DNA from: Micromonospora sp. NBC_00421
Lineage (GTDB): Bacteria > Actinomycetota > Actinomycetes > Mycobacteriales > Micromonosporaceae
Assembly: GCF_036017915.1 (NCBI RefSeq)
Contig: NZ_CP107929.1
Span: 2,945,501 to 3,009,500, forward strand
DNA length: 64,000 nt
Reading direction: 5' to 3'
Position 1 is the stretch's first letter; every line of letters starts with the position of its first letter. The notes beneath the pieces were generated by a model. That model saw nothing but the letters and a program-made list of their open reading frames with translations. It was not told where the DNA came from and searched no databases. Below are positions 56,805 to 64,000 of this stretch, one piece after another. The position numbers and the translations under genes were made by a program.

Positions 56805-58394
56805 TCAGCCCCGCCGGCCCGCCGACCGGCGCACGGCCCGCTCGTGCCGGTCGACCGCGCGGGCGTACGCGGTCGCGAGTAGCCGGTCGATCTCGGGCAG
56901 CAGCTGAGGGCCGGGCATGACGATGCTGCCGAAGCCGTACCGTGCGTAGCCGGGGTGGGGCACGAGGGTGTCCAGCCGGGCGAAGTCGAAGGCGTGCCGG
57001 TGTTCCTCGAAGGCCTTCGGGGGAAAGCCGAAGACCCTCTCGAACTCGGCGCGGCCCAGGTCGAGGTTGAGCCGGAAGACACCGGGCCGGTCGAGCTGGG
57101 AGGCCTCGTCGAAGCCGGGCACGTCGTGCGCGACGATGCTGGCGAACGGCTGTCGACGGTCCGGACCGACATAGAAGAACCGGTCGCCCCAGGACCCCTC
57201 GGGCGACCCGTTCTCCTCGCTCGCCACCAGCTGCTCGACGCCGGGCAGCGCGAGGATGCGATCGACGAGCACCGCCGCGTCGACACCGGTCGGGACGTGC
57301 AGCACCGCGTCGGCGTGGTCGATCGCGGCCCGGTCCAGCGGGTAGTAGCGGTGGTCGTGCGTCCTGCGCTCGGCCGCCGCTATCTCGGATGCGCGCACGT
57401 ACCGGGGAAGGACGCTCTCCTGCTGGAGCCGGCCCTCGTAGGTCGACGCGGTGGGCGCCTCGATGCCGAGCGCGGGGCTCGCACCCAGGCTGCCGACGAC
57501 CACCGCGTACCGGTCGTGGCGCAGCGCGGAGACGATCGCCCCGGCGCTCGCCCACGACACGTCCGTTCCGGCCACCGTCATCGTGATCGGATGACGTTGC
57601 AGGTGGGCGTTGTGCGCGAAGACCAGGGTGGGTCCTCGCTGCGCCTCGGCCGACCGGATCGCCAGCAGGTTCTCGGCCATCAGCCCGTCCCGGACCCCGG
57701 CCAGGCGGGCGAAGCGTTCCTCCCGCTCCGACGGTGCGGCGGCCGCGGCGTGGTAGCGCAGCACCGCGACGGCGGACGTGGCGTGCACGAACGCCGCCTG
57801 CCAGCCGACAGGTCGGCGGGGTGCCCGCAGGTACAACTCGGTCAGCAGGTCGTCGGCGAGCACCCGCAGACACCTGGCGTCGGTCGAGCGCCCGATCGAC
57901 CTGCCGGGCTCCCAGACCGCGGCCGGGTCGCTCCACCGCGCCTCGTCGCCGACCAGGTCGTCGATCTCCGCTACCCGGTCGAGGCCGAGGAACTCACAGA
58001 CCCGGGTGAGGTGGCGCCGTGGGCTCGGGGCGCCCTCGATCTCCAGCGGAGCGTCGAAGCCGTGGAACGTCAGCCGCTCGGCAGCCGGTCGTCCGGCGTT
58101 CCACTCGCGCATCCGGAGCAGCAGGTCGCGATTGGCCGGGGCGGACCCGAACCCGTGGCTGAACCCTTCGGCGAGCGCCCGGTCGAGCGTGACGGCGGCG
58201 CAACCCTGGACGAACCCGTCGGCGATCAGCCCGGCAGCCCGGTCGCTCTCCACCGCGATCGAGCGGTAGCCGTGCCCGGCCAGCGACAGGAACGCCTCGT
58301 TGCGGATCTGGAGGAAGGCTGACTCGCCATGCGTCGGCTCGCCGAGCGCGAGCAGGGTCGGCGGTACGGCGAACAGGTCGAGAAGGAAACTCAT
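56805..58394 (-). CDS. Erythromycin esterase-like protein
   Basis: Protein of 529 aa of the erythromycin esterase/succinoglycan-biosynthesis-like hydrolase family. The catalytic-type His lies in ALGEPTHGESAFLQIRNEAF at about 22, and a Glu/Asp follows in YRSIAVESDRAAGLIADGFV. Further family features are LTFHGFDAPLEIEG and LVFAHNAHLQRHPITMTVAG. It is longer than clinical Ere enzymes because of a C-terminal region after residue 390. It is divergent from a two-MerR-domain regulator. True macrolide hydrolysis cannot be assumed; many actinobacterial relatives have unknown substrates. Confidence 0.88.
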   Translation of the reverse strand: MSFLLDLFAVPPTLLALGEPTHGESAFLQIRNEAFLSLAGHGYRSIAVESDRAAGLIADGFVQGCAAVTLDRALAEGFSHGFGSAPANRDLLLRMREWNAGRPAAERLTFHGFDAPLEIEGAPSPRRHLTRVCEFLGLDRVAEIDDLVGDEARWSDPAAVWEPGRSIGRSTDARCLRVLADDLLTELYLRAPRRPVGWQAAFVHATSAVAVLRYHAAAAAPSEREERFARLAGVRDGLMAENLLAIRSAEAQRGPTLVFAHNAHLQRHPITMTVAGTDVSWASAGAIVSALRHDRYAVVVGSLGASPALGIEAPTASTYEGRLQQESVLPRYVRASEIAAAERRTHDHRYYPLDRAAIDHADAVLHVPTGVDAAVLVDRILALPGVEQLVASEENGSPEGSWGDRFFYVGPDRRQPFASIVAHDVPGFDEASQLDRPGVFRLNLDLGRAEFERVFGFPPKAFEEHRHAFDFARLDTLVPHPGYARYGFGSIVMPGPQLLPEIDRLLATAYARAVDRHERAVRRSAGRRG

Positions 58395-58448
58395 TGCCTC
58401 AACCGTATCGTTGAATCTCCGATGGAGACCTGCGAGCGACGGAGCACG

Positions 58449-59192
58449 GTGAGCGCCTCGAAACCCTCAAACCCAGGGGTACGCCGACCGGCCGACCTCG
58501 CGCGCCGTCACGGCCTCTCCGCGCAGTCCGTGCGCAACTACGAGCGGGACGGCGTCCTGCCCACGGCCCCCCGCGACCCGAACGGCTACCGGCGCTTCAC
58601 CGAGGTGCACGCCAGGGCGCTGAGCGCCTATCTCGCACTGATCGCGGGCCACGGCCATGCTGCCGGCGGCGAGATCATGCGTGCGGTCAACCGGGGTGAG
58701 TTCGAGGCAGCCTGGCGCGCCATCGACCACAGCCACATCTTGCTGCAACGCGACCGGGAAACGCTGGACGCGGTCGAGGCGGCGGTCGCCGTCCTCACCG
58801 TTTCGCCACGGCAACCGCAGGGTCGCCGGGCCGTGCCGATCGGCGTGCTGGCGCACCGGCTCGGCGTACGACCCGCGACGTTGCGCAAGTGGGAGCGGGC
58901 CGGGATCCTGCAGCCGGCGCGCGATCCGACGACCCGTTACCGGGTCTACTCGCCGGACGACGTCCGCGACGCCGAACTCGCTCACCTGCTCCGCCGGGGC
59001 GGGTACCGGCTCGACCACATCGCCGGCGTGCTGCGTCGGGTACGCGAAGCCGGCGGCGCCGAACCGCTCGCCGCGTCACTGCGTCAGTGGCGGGAACGGC
59101 TCACCGAGCGTGGCCGGGCCATGCTCACCGGGGCCGCCCGGCTCGCCGACCACCTCGACGCCGACATCGGGTCCACCGCACGACCACAGTGA
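58449..59192 (+). CDS. Regulator with two MerR-type DNA-binding domains (TioE-like)
   Basis: Regulator of about 247 aa carrying two MerR helix-turn-helix units: LARRHGLSAQSVRNYERDGV with PNGYRRFTEVHARAL (residues 18-60), and GVLAHRLGVRPATLRKWERA with TTRYRVYSPDDVRDAEL (about 140-185). The middle helical part and the end, HIAGVLRRVREAGG, act as dimerisation or ligand regions. GTG at 58449 follows CGGAG; an ATG at 58422 is an alternative. It is divergent from the erythromycin-esterase-like gene, which it likely controls, possibly in response to a drug-like ligand. Confidence 0.88.
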   Translation: MSASKPSNPGVRRPADLARRHGLSAQSVRNYERDGVLPTAPRDPNGYRRFTEVHARALSAYLALIAGHGHAAGGEIMRAVNRGEFEAAWRAIDHSHILLQRDRETLDAVEAAVAVLTVSPRQPQGRRAVPIGVLAHRLGVRPATLRKWERAGILQPARDPTTRYRVYSPDDVRDAELAHLLRRGGYRLDHIAGVLRRVREAGGAEPLAASLRQWRERLTERGRAMLTGAARLADHLDADIGSTARPQ

Positions 59193-59213
59193 AATCTCGG
59201 ACGACGGCCGCCG

Positions 59214-60269
59214 TCAGTAGACGAACGGCCAGCCGGCGTTGTCGTAGCCGAGCAGGTTGATGCCCAGCAACGACGCGCCGTTGTCGGCGTAGTAGTGGTA
59301 GACGAGCACCTCGGCGTCGGTGTCGGTGAACACCGCCTGATGCCCCGGTCCGTGGATGTTGCCGTGCCCGGCGAGCACCTGGGTGCCACCGCCGGCGGTC
59401 ATCGCCACACCGTTGCGGTCGAGGTACGGCCCGGTGACCGAGGTGGACCGGCCCACCATGACCCGGTAGGTGCTCGCCGCGCCCTGGCAGCACCTGTCGA
59501 ACGACACCCACAGGTAGTAGTAGCTGCCGTGCCGCACGATCACCGGGGCTTCGATCGCGCCTCCGTTGCGGCCCGCGATGCTGCGCACCGTCGTGTCGGA
59601 GCGCTTCCCGGTGGCCGGATTCAGCGCCACCATCTTGATGCCGGACCAGAACGACCCGAAGCTGAGCCACCACCTGCCGGAGGCGTCGACCACCAGGTTC
59701 GGATCGATCGCGTTGAAGTTGTCCGACGTCCGGGACTCGATCACCAGACCCTGGTTGGTCCAACTGCCGGAGGCACCGGTGGTGCTCGTGGCCAGGAAGA
59801 TCGCCGACCGGTTCGACCCGAACGTCGAGGCCGAGTAGTACAGCCAGTACCGACCATCACGGTAGGACAGGTCCGGCGCCCACAGGTTGCTGCTGCCACC
59901 GGTGTACGTGGTGGTCCACGGCGCACCGTTGGGGAACACCGCACCTGCGTTACGGAACGCGGTCCGGTCACTGGAGGTCTTGAGGGCGATGTTGGCACCG
60001 GTGTGCGCCAACAGGTAACCACCACCCGGACGGACCACGATCGTCGGATCGTGCACCCCGACGTCCCCGGTGACCCGGCCCGGCCCCGGGTACGACCCAG
60101 GCGGTGTCGTGGGGGTCGCCGCCGCCCGGGGCGCGACGGTCGGCGCGGCGGCGGACGAGGACTGCGTTGCCGCGGCCGTGCCGGCGGCCGTCAGCACGAC
60201 GGCCAGGGACAGCAGAGCCAGCCGGCGGAGGGTGGGCGATGCCGGTACGGCGGACGGTGAGGTGGTCAC
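59214..60269 (-). CDS. Secreted GH43 arabinan endo-1,5-alpha-L-arabinosidase-like enzyme
   Basis: Exported glycoside hydrolase of 351 aa that should cut arabinan in plant cell walls. The signal peptide covers about 1-42 (LALLSLAVVLTAAGTAAATQ). The five-blade GH43 propeller shows the three catalytic acids: Asp in GVHDPTIVVRPGGGYLL, Asp in NAIDPNLVVDASGRWWLS and Glu in GGAIEAPVIVRHGSYY. GSFWSGIKMV and the HGPGHQAVFTD block with the calcium-associated His are also seen. No carbohydrate-binding module is attached. Its upstream region contains an AT-rich stretch suited to a sugar-responsive regulator. Confidence 0.92.
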   Translation of the reverse strand: MTTSPSAVPASPTLRRLALLSLAVVLTAAGTAAATQSSSAAAPTVAPRAAATPTTPPGSYPGPGRVTGDVGVHDPTIVVRPGGGYLLAHTGANIALKTSSDRTAFRNAGAVFPNGAPWTTTYTGGSSNLWAPDLSYRDGRYWLYYSASTFGSNRSAIFLATSTTGASGSWTNQGLVIESRTSDNFNAIDPNLVVDASGRWWLSFGSFWSGIKMVALNPATGKRSDTTVRSIAGRNGGAIEAPVIVRHGSYYYLWVSFDRCCQGAASTYRVMVGRSTSVTGPYLDRNGVAMTAGGGTQVLAGHGNIHGPGHQAVFTDTDAEVLVYHYYADNGASLLGINLLGYDNAGWPFVY

Positions 60270-60766
60270 GACAGGTCCTCGGGTCGGGCGCCGGGCGCCC
60301 GGTTGCGGGCCGTGGCGGCGCGACGTGGCACACGTTGCTCTGGTGCGTGGTGGAGCCGGCAGAGGGGTCCAGCGCCAATAGATTGACTAGCTTGGATGCT
60401 TTCGCTCGCCACGCTACCGAGCTCCCGTCGATGATCGCAAGCAGCGACACCGACGCTCGTCAATGTTGCAGAGCGGCACCAGACGTGTTGGAATGGCTCA
60501 TATCGCCGCAGCACGGGGGCAACCGTGCTGAGAACGGCCAGTGCGGGAGCATCGCAGTGCCGGCAACGCGTCGCCTTCCGGCGGACGCCCGCCTGTCACA
60601 TCGCCGGGCCATCCCCCGACGAGGGGCATCATGCCGGCGGGCGCCCCTCGCCCGCCACACGTATCCCCCCCGGCCCGCGCGCCCGACGGCCCACGCGCCC
60701 GACACGCGGGGGCATCCGATCCCGCCCGCCAGCACACCGGAGCCGGCGACGAGGTGAGAGGCGACC
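60270..60766. other. 497-base intergenic region between divergent genes
   Basis: Between the arabinanase and the next rightward gene I see no convincing coding sequence. An AT-richer segment at about 60375-60425 (including ATAGATTGACTAGCTTGG) probably holds the arabinanase promoter. The part nearer 60650-60760 is GC-rich without clear signals; open frames there lack ribosome binding sites and family resemblance. Confidence 0.6.
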
Positions 60767-61345
60767 ATGGTTTCCCGAGAGAGATTCGCGCGGTGGTACC
60801 GCCACCGCCTGGTATGGGCGGCGGTGACCCTGTTGGCAGTGTCGGCCGGCACTGTCGTACTGGCCAACCGGGCCAGCACCGAGACGGAGCCGGCGGATCT
60901 GCAGGCGCAGATCGTGGCCCGGATGCGCACCACGCTCGAACAGGCGGACCCGGGGCAGCACCAGCACGCCGGACACAGCACCCAGCAGGGCGGCACCGAG
61001 GAGAAGCCGCCGGTGATCTGCGGGGTCCGCGTCTACGGCTACGAGCCGGCCGAGGCCACCACGCTCGCCGACGTGCAGAAGGTCTACGGCTTCCACCTCT
61101 GCGGAATCGCCGAACAGAAGCGCCCCTGGGACGTGGCGGTCAAGCTGGCCGGCCCCTTGATCATGGACATGTCCACCGACCCCCCGGGCATCCAGGTCGT
61201 CGAGGCTACGGCCGACGTCAGGTTCGTCGACCGGCTGCGGGAGATGTTCCCCGCCAGGTATGCAACGTTGGCGCAAGAGGAGGCGCTTGCCCCTTCGGAG
61301 CTGGCCGACCAGCGCCGCCGGTACGACGCCGCAGCCGGGCTGTGA
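60767..61345 (+). CDS. Small membrane-anchored hypothetical protein
   Basis: Protein of 192 aa with a single membrane segment near 16-38 (VWAAVTLLAVSAGTVVLANR). An extracytoplasmic part follows, containing two cysteines (VICGVRVYGYEP and FHLCGIAEQKRPW) that may pair and a His-rich linker (GQHQHAGHSTQQGG). The folded part covers about 80-170. No named family recognised. The ATG follows GAGGTGAGAGG, a good ribosome binding site. It stands alone between divergent carbohydrate-related genes and has no obvious operon partner. Confidence 0.75.
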   Translation: MVSRERFARWYRHRLVWAAVTLLAVSAGTVVLANRASTETEPADLQAQIVARMRTTLEQADPGQHQHAGHSTQQGGTEEKPPVICGVRVYGYEPAEATTLADVQKVYGFHLCGIAEQKRPWDVAVKLAGPLIMDMSTDPPGIQVVEATADVRFVDRLREMFPARYATLAQEEALAPSELADQRRRYDAAAGL

Positions 61346-61490
61346 CCACGCCGGACGACCCGGCAGGCGTCACGACCCGCATTCGCCCGGCCGCCGGATC
61401 CCACCCGTGACGATGCCGCGGCTGCGCCCGGCCACGCACAGGCGTGTCGTGGATCCGGGCGATCCCGGACAGCTCGCTCCACATCCAACT

Positions 61491-61514
61491 AAATATTGAT
61501 CATCGTTGATATTT
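61491..61514. promoter_or_regulatory. AT-rich inverted repeat upstream of the LPMO gene
   Basis: AAATAT (61491-61496) and ATATTT (61509-61514) flank two direct TTGAT elements 10 bases apart. In this GC-rich context such a segment is a likely promoter or operator, about 80 bases upstream of the LPMO start. Confidence 0.45.
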
Positions 61515-61589
61515 CTAGCCATCGGTGCGACAGTGGATTCGGGAGCATTCGCCTCCCGATGTCCCGTACCGACGAATGGAGGATGAACA

Positions 61590-62273
61590 GTGCGTTCACA
61601 CCAGTCCGACCAATCCGGCGGACGCCCCCGGTCAACCGCCCGCCGGTCCCTCCAGGCGCTCGTCCTGATATTCGCCATGGTGGTCGGTACGCTGCCCGTG
61701 ACCAGCCCAGCCCAGGCACATGGGACGATCATCAACCCGGCGACCCGGGCGTACCAGTGCTGGAAGACGTGGGGCAGCCAGCACACAAACCCGGCCATGC
61801 AGCAGCAGGACCCGATGTGTTGGCAGGCGTTCCAGGCCAACCCGGACACCATGTGGAACTGGATGAGCGCGCTGCGCGACGGCCTCGCCGGTCAGTACCA
61901 GTCCAGCACCCCGGACGGGCAGCTGTGCAGCAACGCGCTCTCCCGGAACGACTCACTGAACCAGCCCGGGGCGTGGAAGGCGACCACCGTCAACCGCAAC
62001 CTCACGGTCCAGATGTACGACCAGGCCAGCCACGGCGCCGACTTCTTCCGGGTCTACGTCACCAAGCAGGGGTTCAACCCCGCCACGCAGAAGGTCGGGT
62101 GGGGCAACCTCGACCTGATCACCACGACCGGGCGTTACGCGCCGGCACAGAACATCTCGTTCAACGTCTCGATTCCCTCCTCGCGTACCGGAAACCACGT
62201 CATGTTCGTGATCTGGAAGGCGTCGCACGCGGACCAGACCTACATGTGGTGCAGTGACATCAAGATCGCCTGA
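61590..62273 (+). CDS. Secreted AA10 lytic polysaccharide monooxygenase
   Basis: Copper enzyme that cleaves chitin or cellulose oxidatively, 227 aa. The signal peptide ends AQA just before the mature HGTIINPATRAYQCW, so His1 of the histidine brace becomes N-terminal after cleavage at about residue 43. The second brace His is probably in QASHGADFFRVYVT. Four or more cysteines (YQCWK, PMCWQ, QLCSN, MWCSD) suggest two disulfides. The end, NHVMFVIWKASHADQTYMWC, is AA10-typical. It is a single domain with no binding module. GTG at 61590 follows ATGGAGG. Together with GH43 it suggests a polysaccharide-degrading lifestyle. Confidence 0.94.
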   Translation: MRSHQSDQSGGRPRSTARRSLQALVLIFAMVVGTLPVTSPAQAHGTIINPATRAYQCWKTWGSQHTNPAMQQQDPMCWQAFQANPDTMWNWMSALRDGLAGQYQSSTPDGQLCSNALSRNDSLNQPGAWKATTVNRNLTVQMYDQASHGADFFRVYVTKQGFNPATQKVGWGNLDLITTTGRYAPAQNISFNVSIPSSRTGNHVMFVIWKASHADQTYMWCSDIKIA

Positions 62274-62490
62274 ACGGCGACCTGGCACCAGTCCGGCCCA
62301 GGGCGTCGACGTCCTGGGCCGGACGCTGAGTTCCCCCCGCTTTGACGGGCGCTCGAACGGGTGACCGGGCTCTGCGGCAGTTGCCAGGTGCCGCCGCGGT
62401 CCTCCTTGGCGAAGCGTGCCACAAGGTCGGGGATGCGCGACGCGGTGGCCAGCCCGGCCCTCCAACCGCCCGCGTGTGGGACAGTGGTTC

Positions 62491-62889
62491 ATGCCGTTGA
62501 GCGCCCATCACCTCAGAACGTCGATCGCCGTGTCCGACATACAGCGGGCGGTCGCGTTCTACGAAGGCAGACTGGGCCTGCCGGCGCTGCACTCCGGCCC
62601 CAGCGCCGACATCGCCGACGGCAGCCGCGTCTATGGTTCGGGTGGCGCGCCGGCACTGAATGTGTACCAGGCGGTCACGGCCGGAAAGACCCCGGCGACA
62701 CTGGCGACATGGTATGTCGACGACATCGACCGGATCGTTGACGAACTCGTCTCCTCCGGCGTCGAGTTCATCCGCTACGACCAGTTGGAACACGACGCCA
62801 AGGGCATCACCGCTCGGGCAGGCGGTGGACGTATCGCCTGGTTCCAGGACCCGGACGGCAACACCTTCGCCCTCGAAACCGACGACTGA
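62491..62889 (+). CDS. VOC (glyoxalase/bleomycin-resistance-like) family protein
   Basis: Single-unit vicinal-oxygen-chelate protein, 132 aa. It begins MPLSAHHLRTSIAVSDIQRA, has the beta-alpha-beta-beta-beta repeat with VAFYEGRLGLPAL and a metal-site-like Glu/His pattern, and ends GGRIAWFQDPDGNTFALE, which is the classic VOC terminus. The ATG at 62491 is used; no strong ribosome binding site precedes it. It is followed 52 bases later by a RibD-type reductase in the same direction. VOC proteins include lyases, dioxygenases and drug-binding proteins, so function is open. Confidence 0.88.
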   Translation: MPLSAHHLRTSIAVSDIQRAVAFYEGRLGLPALHSGPSADIADGSRVYGSGGAPALNVYQAVTAGKTPATLATWYVDDIDRIVDELVSSGVEFIRYDQLEHDAKGITARAGGGRIAWFQDPDGNTFALETDD

Positions 62890-62941
62890 CAGATCCGATC
62901 ACGCCCGGGTCGCGACGCCATTGGCGTTAGACTCCCCGGCC

Positions 62942-63499
62942 ATGGGACTCCTCACCTTCAGCCTCAACCTCACCCTGGACGGCTGCGTCGACCACCAGGA
63001 GGGGATCGCCGACGACGAGACGCACGCCTTCTTCACCCGTCTCATGGACGAGGGCGGGGCGATGCTGTGGGGTCGCGTCACCTACGAGATGATGGAGAGT
63101 TCCTGGCCGGCCGTCGCCCGCGGCGACCAGGAGGCGCCGCCGGCCATACGCGAGTGGGCGGCCAAGCTGGAGGCCAAACCCAAGTACGTCGTGTCGTCGA
63201 CGCGCACGGACTTCCCGTGGACCAACAGCCACCACATCGCCGGCGATCTGCGCGAGGGCGTGCAGAAGCTCAAGGACGCGACCCCGGCCGGGGTCCTCCT
63301 CGGAAGCGGCAAGCTCGCGACCGAGCTCGACCGGCTGGACCTGATCGACGAGTACCGGATGCTCGTCCAGCCCAGGATCGCCGGCCACGGCCCGACCCTG
63401 TACCAGGGCGGGCTGCCCGGCACGCGCCGGCTCGAGCTGCTCTCGGCGGAGCCGTTCCGCAACGGCGTGGTGGCCGTACACTACCGCCGCGCGCGCTGA
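62942..63499 (+). CDS. Dihydrofolate-reductase-family (RibD C-terminal-like) protein
   Basis: Probable NAD(P)H-dependent reductase, 185 aa. It opens MGLLTFSLNLTLDGCVDH, the usual RibD_C/YwjB-like start (SLDGxxxx). MLWGRVTYEMMESSWP, PKYVVSSTRTDFPWTNSHHI and GSGKLATELDRLDLIDEYRM follow, then PxxxGxGxxLF-like PRIAGHGPTLYQGG. Length and motifs fit the stand-alone DUF2180/DHFR-like proteins frequent in actinomycetes, not folate reductase itself. The ATG at 62942 is close to the VOC stop, so the two may form one transcript. A terminator hairpin follows. Confidence 0.9.
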   Translation: MGLLTFSLNLTLDGCVDHQEGIADDETHAFFTRLMDEGGAMLWGRVTYEMMESSWPAVARGDQEAPPAIREWAAKLEAKPKYVVSSTRTDFPWTNSHHIAGDLREGVQKLKDATPAGVLLGSGKLATELDRLDLIDEYRMLVQPRIAGHGPTLYQGGLPGTRRLELLSAEPFRNGVVAVHYRRAR

Positions 63500-63535
63500 A
63501 TCACGGGAGTCGACGCGTCGTCTCCGCGCCGGCCT

Positions 63536-63587
63536 GGTCGCGATGGTCTGATCCATCCCACGGTTGTGGATGGTGACCATCGCGACC
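63536..63587. terminator. Bidirectional terminator between the reductase and iolB
   Basis: GGTCGCGATGGTC (63536-63548) pairs with GACCATCGCGACC (63575-63587), a perfect 13-base-pair stem whose loop contains a further CCATCC/GGATGG pairing. It lies between two convergent genes. Confidence 0.8.
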
Positions 63588-63621
63588 CGGCCGTCGAGGT
63601 GAACAGTGCCCGGGACCGTCC

Positions 63622-64000
63622 CTACAGGCCCAGGCTGCGCAGGGTTGGCACGGTCCGCCCCACCCAGGCGAGACCGGCGTCTTCGCGGGCACCCTGGGTG
63701 CGTTGCGTGCCGGCCAGGAACCACAGGAAGTAGGTCGTGTAGCCGGGTGCGCTGACCACGGTGTGGTAGCCCTCGGGCATCATCTGCATCACGTGCTCGC
63801 GGATGGTGACGTTCTCCTCGTACCCGTCGTCGGTGTAGACCCGGCTGATACCGAACCCGTCCGCCGGGTTGACGCGGTAGTAGTACATCTCCTCGTGTGC
63901 GGCCTCGGCGGGCAGGTCGTCGACCCGGTGCCGGTGTGGCGGGTAGGTGCTCCAGTTGCCCGAGGGCGTGTAGGTCTCGCCGACGATGAGCCGGCGGGCG
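63622..64000 (-). CDS. iolB: 5-deoxy-glucuronate isomerase, C-terminal part (window edge)
   Basis: Myo-inositol catabolism enzyme converting 5-deoxy-glucuronate to 2-deoxy-5-keto-gluconate. Only the C-terminal 125 residues are inside the window; the N-terminus lies beyond base 64000. The visible cupin shows RRLIVGETYTPSGNWSTYPP, HRHRVDDLPAEAAHEEMYYY with the metal-binding HxH and Glu, RVYTDDGYEENVTIREHVMQ and MMPEGYHTVVSAPGYTTYFL, all characteristic of IolB. The stop is at 63622-63624. The gene probably belongs to an iol operon outside the window. Confidence 0.93.
   Translation of the reverse strand, partial: ARRLIVGETYTPSGNWSTYPPHRHRVDDLPAEAAHEEMYYYRVNPADGFGISRVYTDDGYEENVTIREHVMQMMPEGYHTVVSAPGYTTYFLWFLAGTQRTQGAREDAGLAWVGRTVPTLRSLGL

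Overview
The window is very GC-rich, uses many GTG (and one likely TTG) starts, and is packed with 4-base ATGA/GTGA overlaps. Its gene content (BMP-type nucleoside transporter, ECF42 sigma factor with YCII partner, B12-riboswitch-controlled class I ribonucleotide reductase, GH43 arabinanase, AA10 LPMO, inositol gene) points to a soil actinomycete, most likely Micromonosporaceae. This assignment is an inference from style and content, not from a marker gene.

Region 1 (1-16.8 kb) looks like a catabolic island. A leftward operon runs zinc alcohol dehydrogenase, amidohydrolase, BMP substrate-binding lipoprotein, ABC ATPase and two permeases. Next to it are an aldehyde dehydrogenase coupled to a PucR-type regulator, an aryl-alcohol-type dehydrogenase and a self-sufficient P450-reductase fusion of CYP116B architecture. 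Farther on are a TauD/clavaminate-synthase-like dioxygenase and a 41-codon ORF with a strong ribosome binding site. Four promoter regions of this block share a GCGAGA-containing motif, so one regulator may serve the whole set. A tnpB-only IS200/IS605-type element sits directly against the P450 stop codon.

Region 2 (16.8-20.5 kb) holds an ECF42 sigma factor/YCII pair and a two-component system.

Region 3 (20.5-30.5 kb) looks like a compact uncharacterised biosynthetic cluster. It encodes an MIO-type aromatic amino acid ammonia-lyase or aminomutase with a Tyr-type HL selectivity pair, an adenylate-forming ligase, two FOXRED2/ERFAD-like flavoproteins, an FMN alpha-hydroxyacid oxidase, a membrane-anchored P450 with an odd haem loop, and a CPA2 antiporter. 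The genes form two divergent operons around a palindrome at 27303-27322.

Region 4 (30.5-41.5 kb) is a mixed accessory stretch: acyltransferase-like protein, MarR/FMN-reductase-GNAT pair, Gfo/Idh/MocA plus ThuA-like genes, a lipoprotein next to a two-component system, and an SDR with its divergent XRE/MmyB regulator.

Region 5 (41.5-45.4 kb) is nrdAB, preceded by two NrdR-like boxes and a cobalamin riboswitch.

Region 6 (45.4-53.9 kb) holds a secreted PIG-L deacetylase, an orphan histidine kinase and a PepSY protein linked by matching CTTAAC-N5-CTTA boxes, a PQQ-propeller lipoprotein, and two degraded gene remnants.

Region 7 (53.9-64 kb) has leuA behind a Leu-rich leader peptide with alternative hairpins, translationally coupled to an ABC ATPase. 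It is followed by an erythromycin-esterase-like gene with a two-MerR-domain regulator, secreted carbohydrate-active enzymes and the 3' part of iolB.
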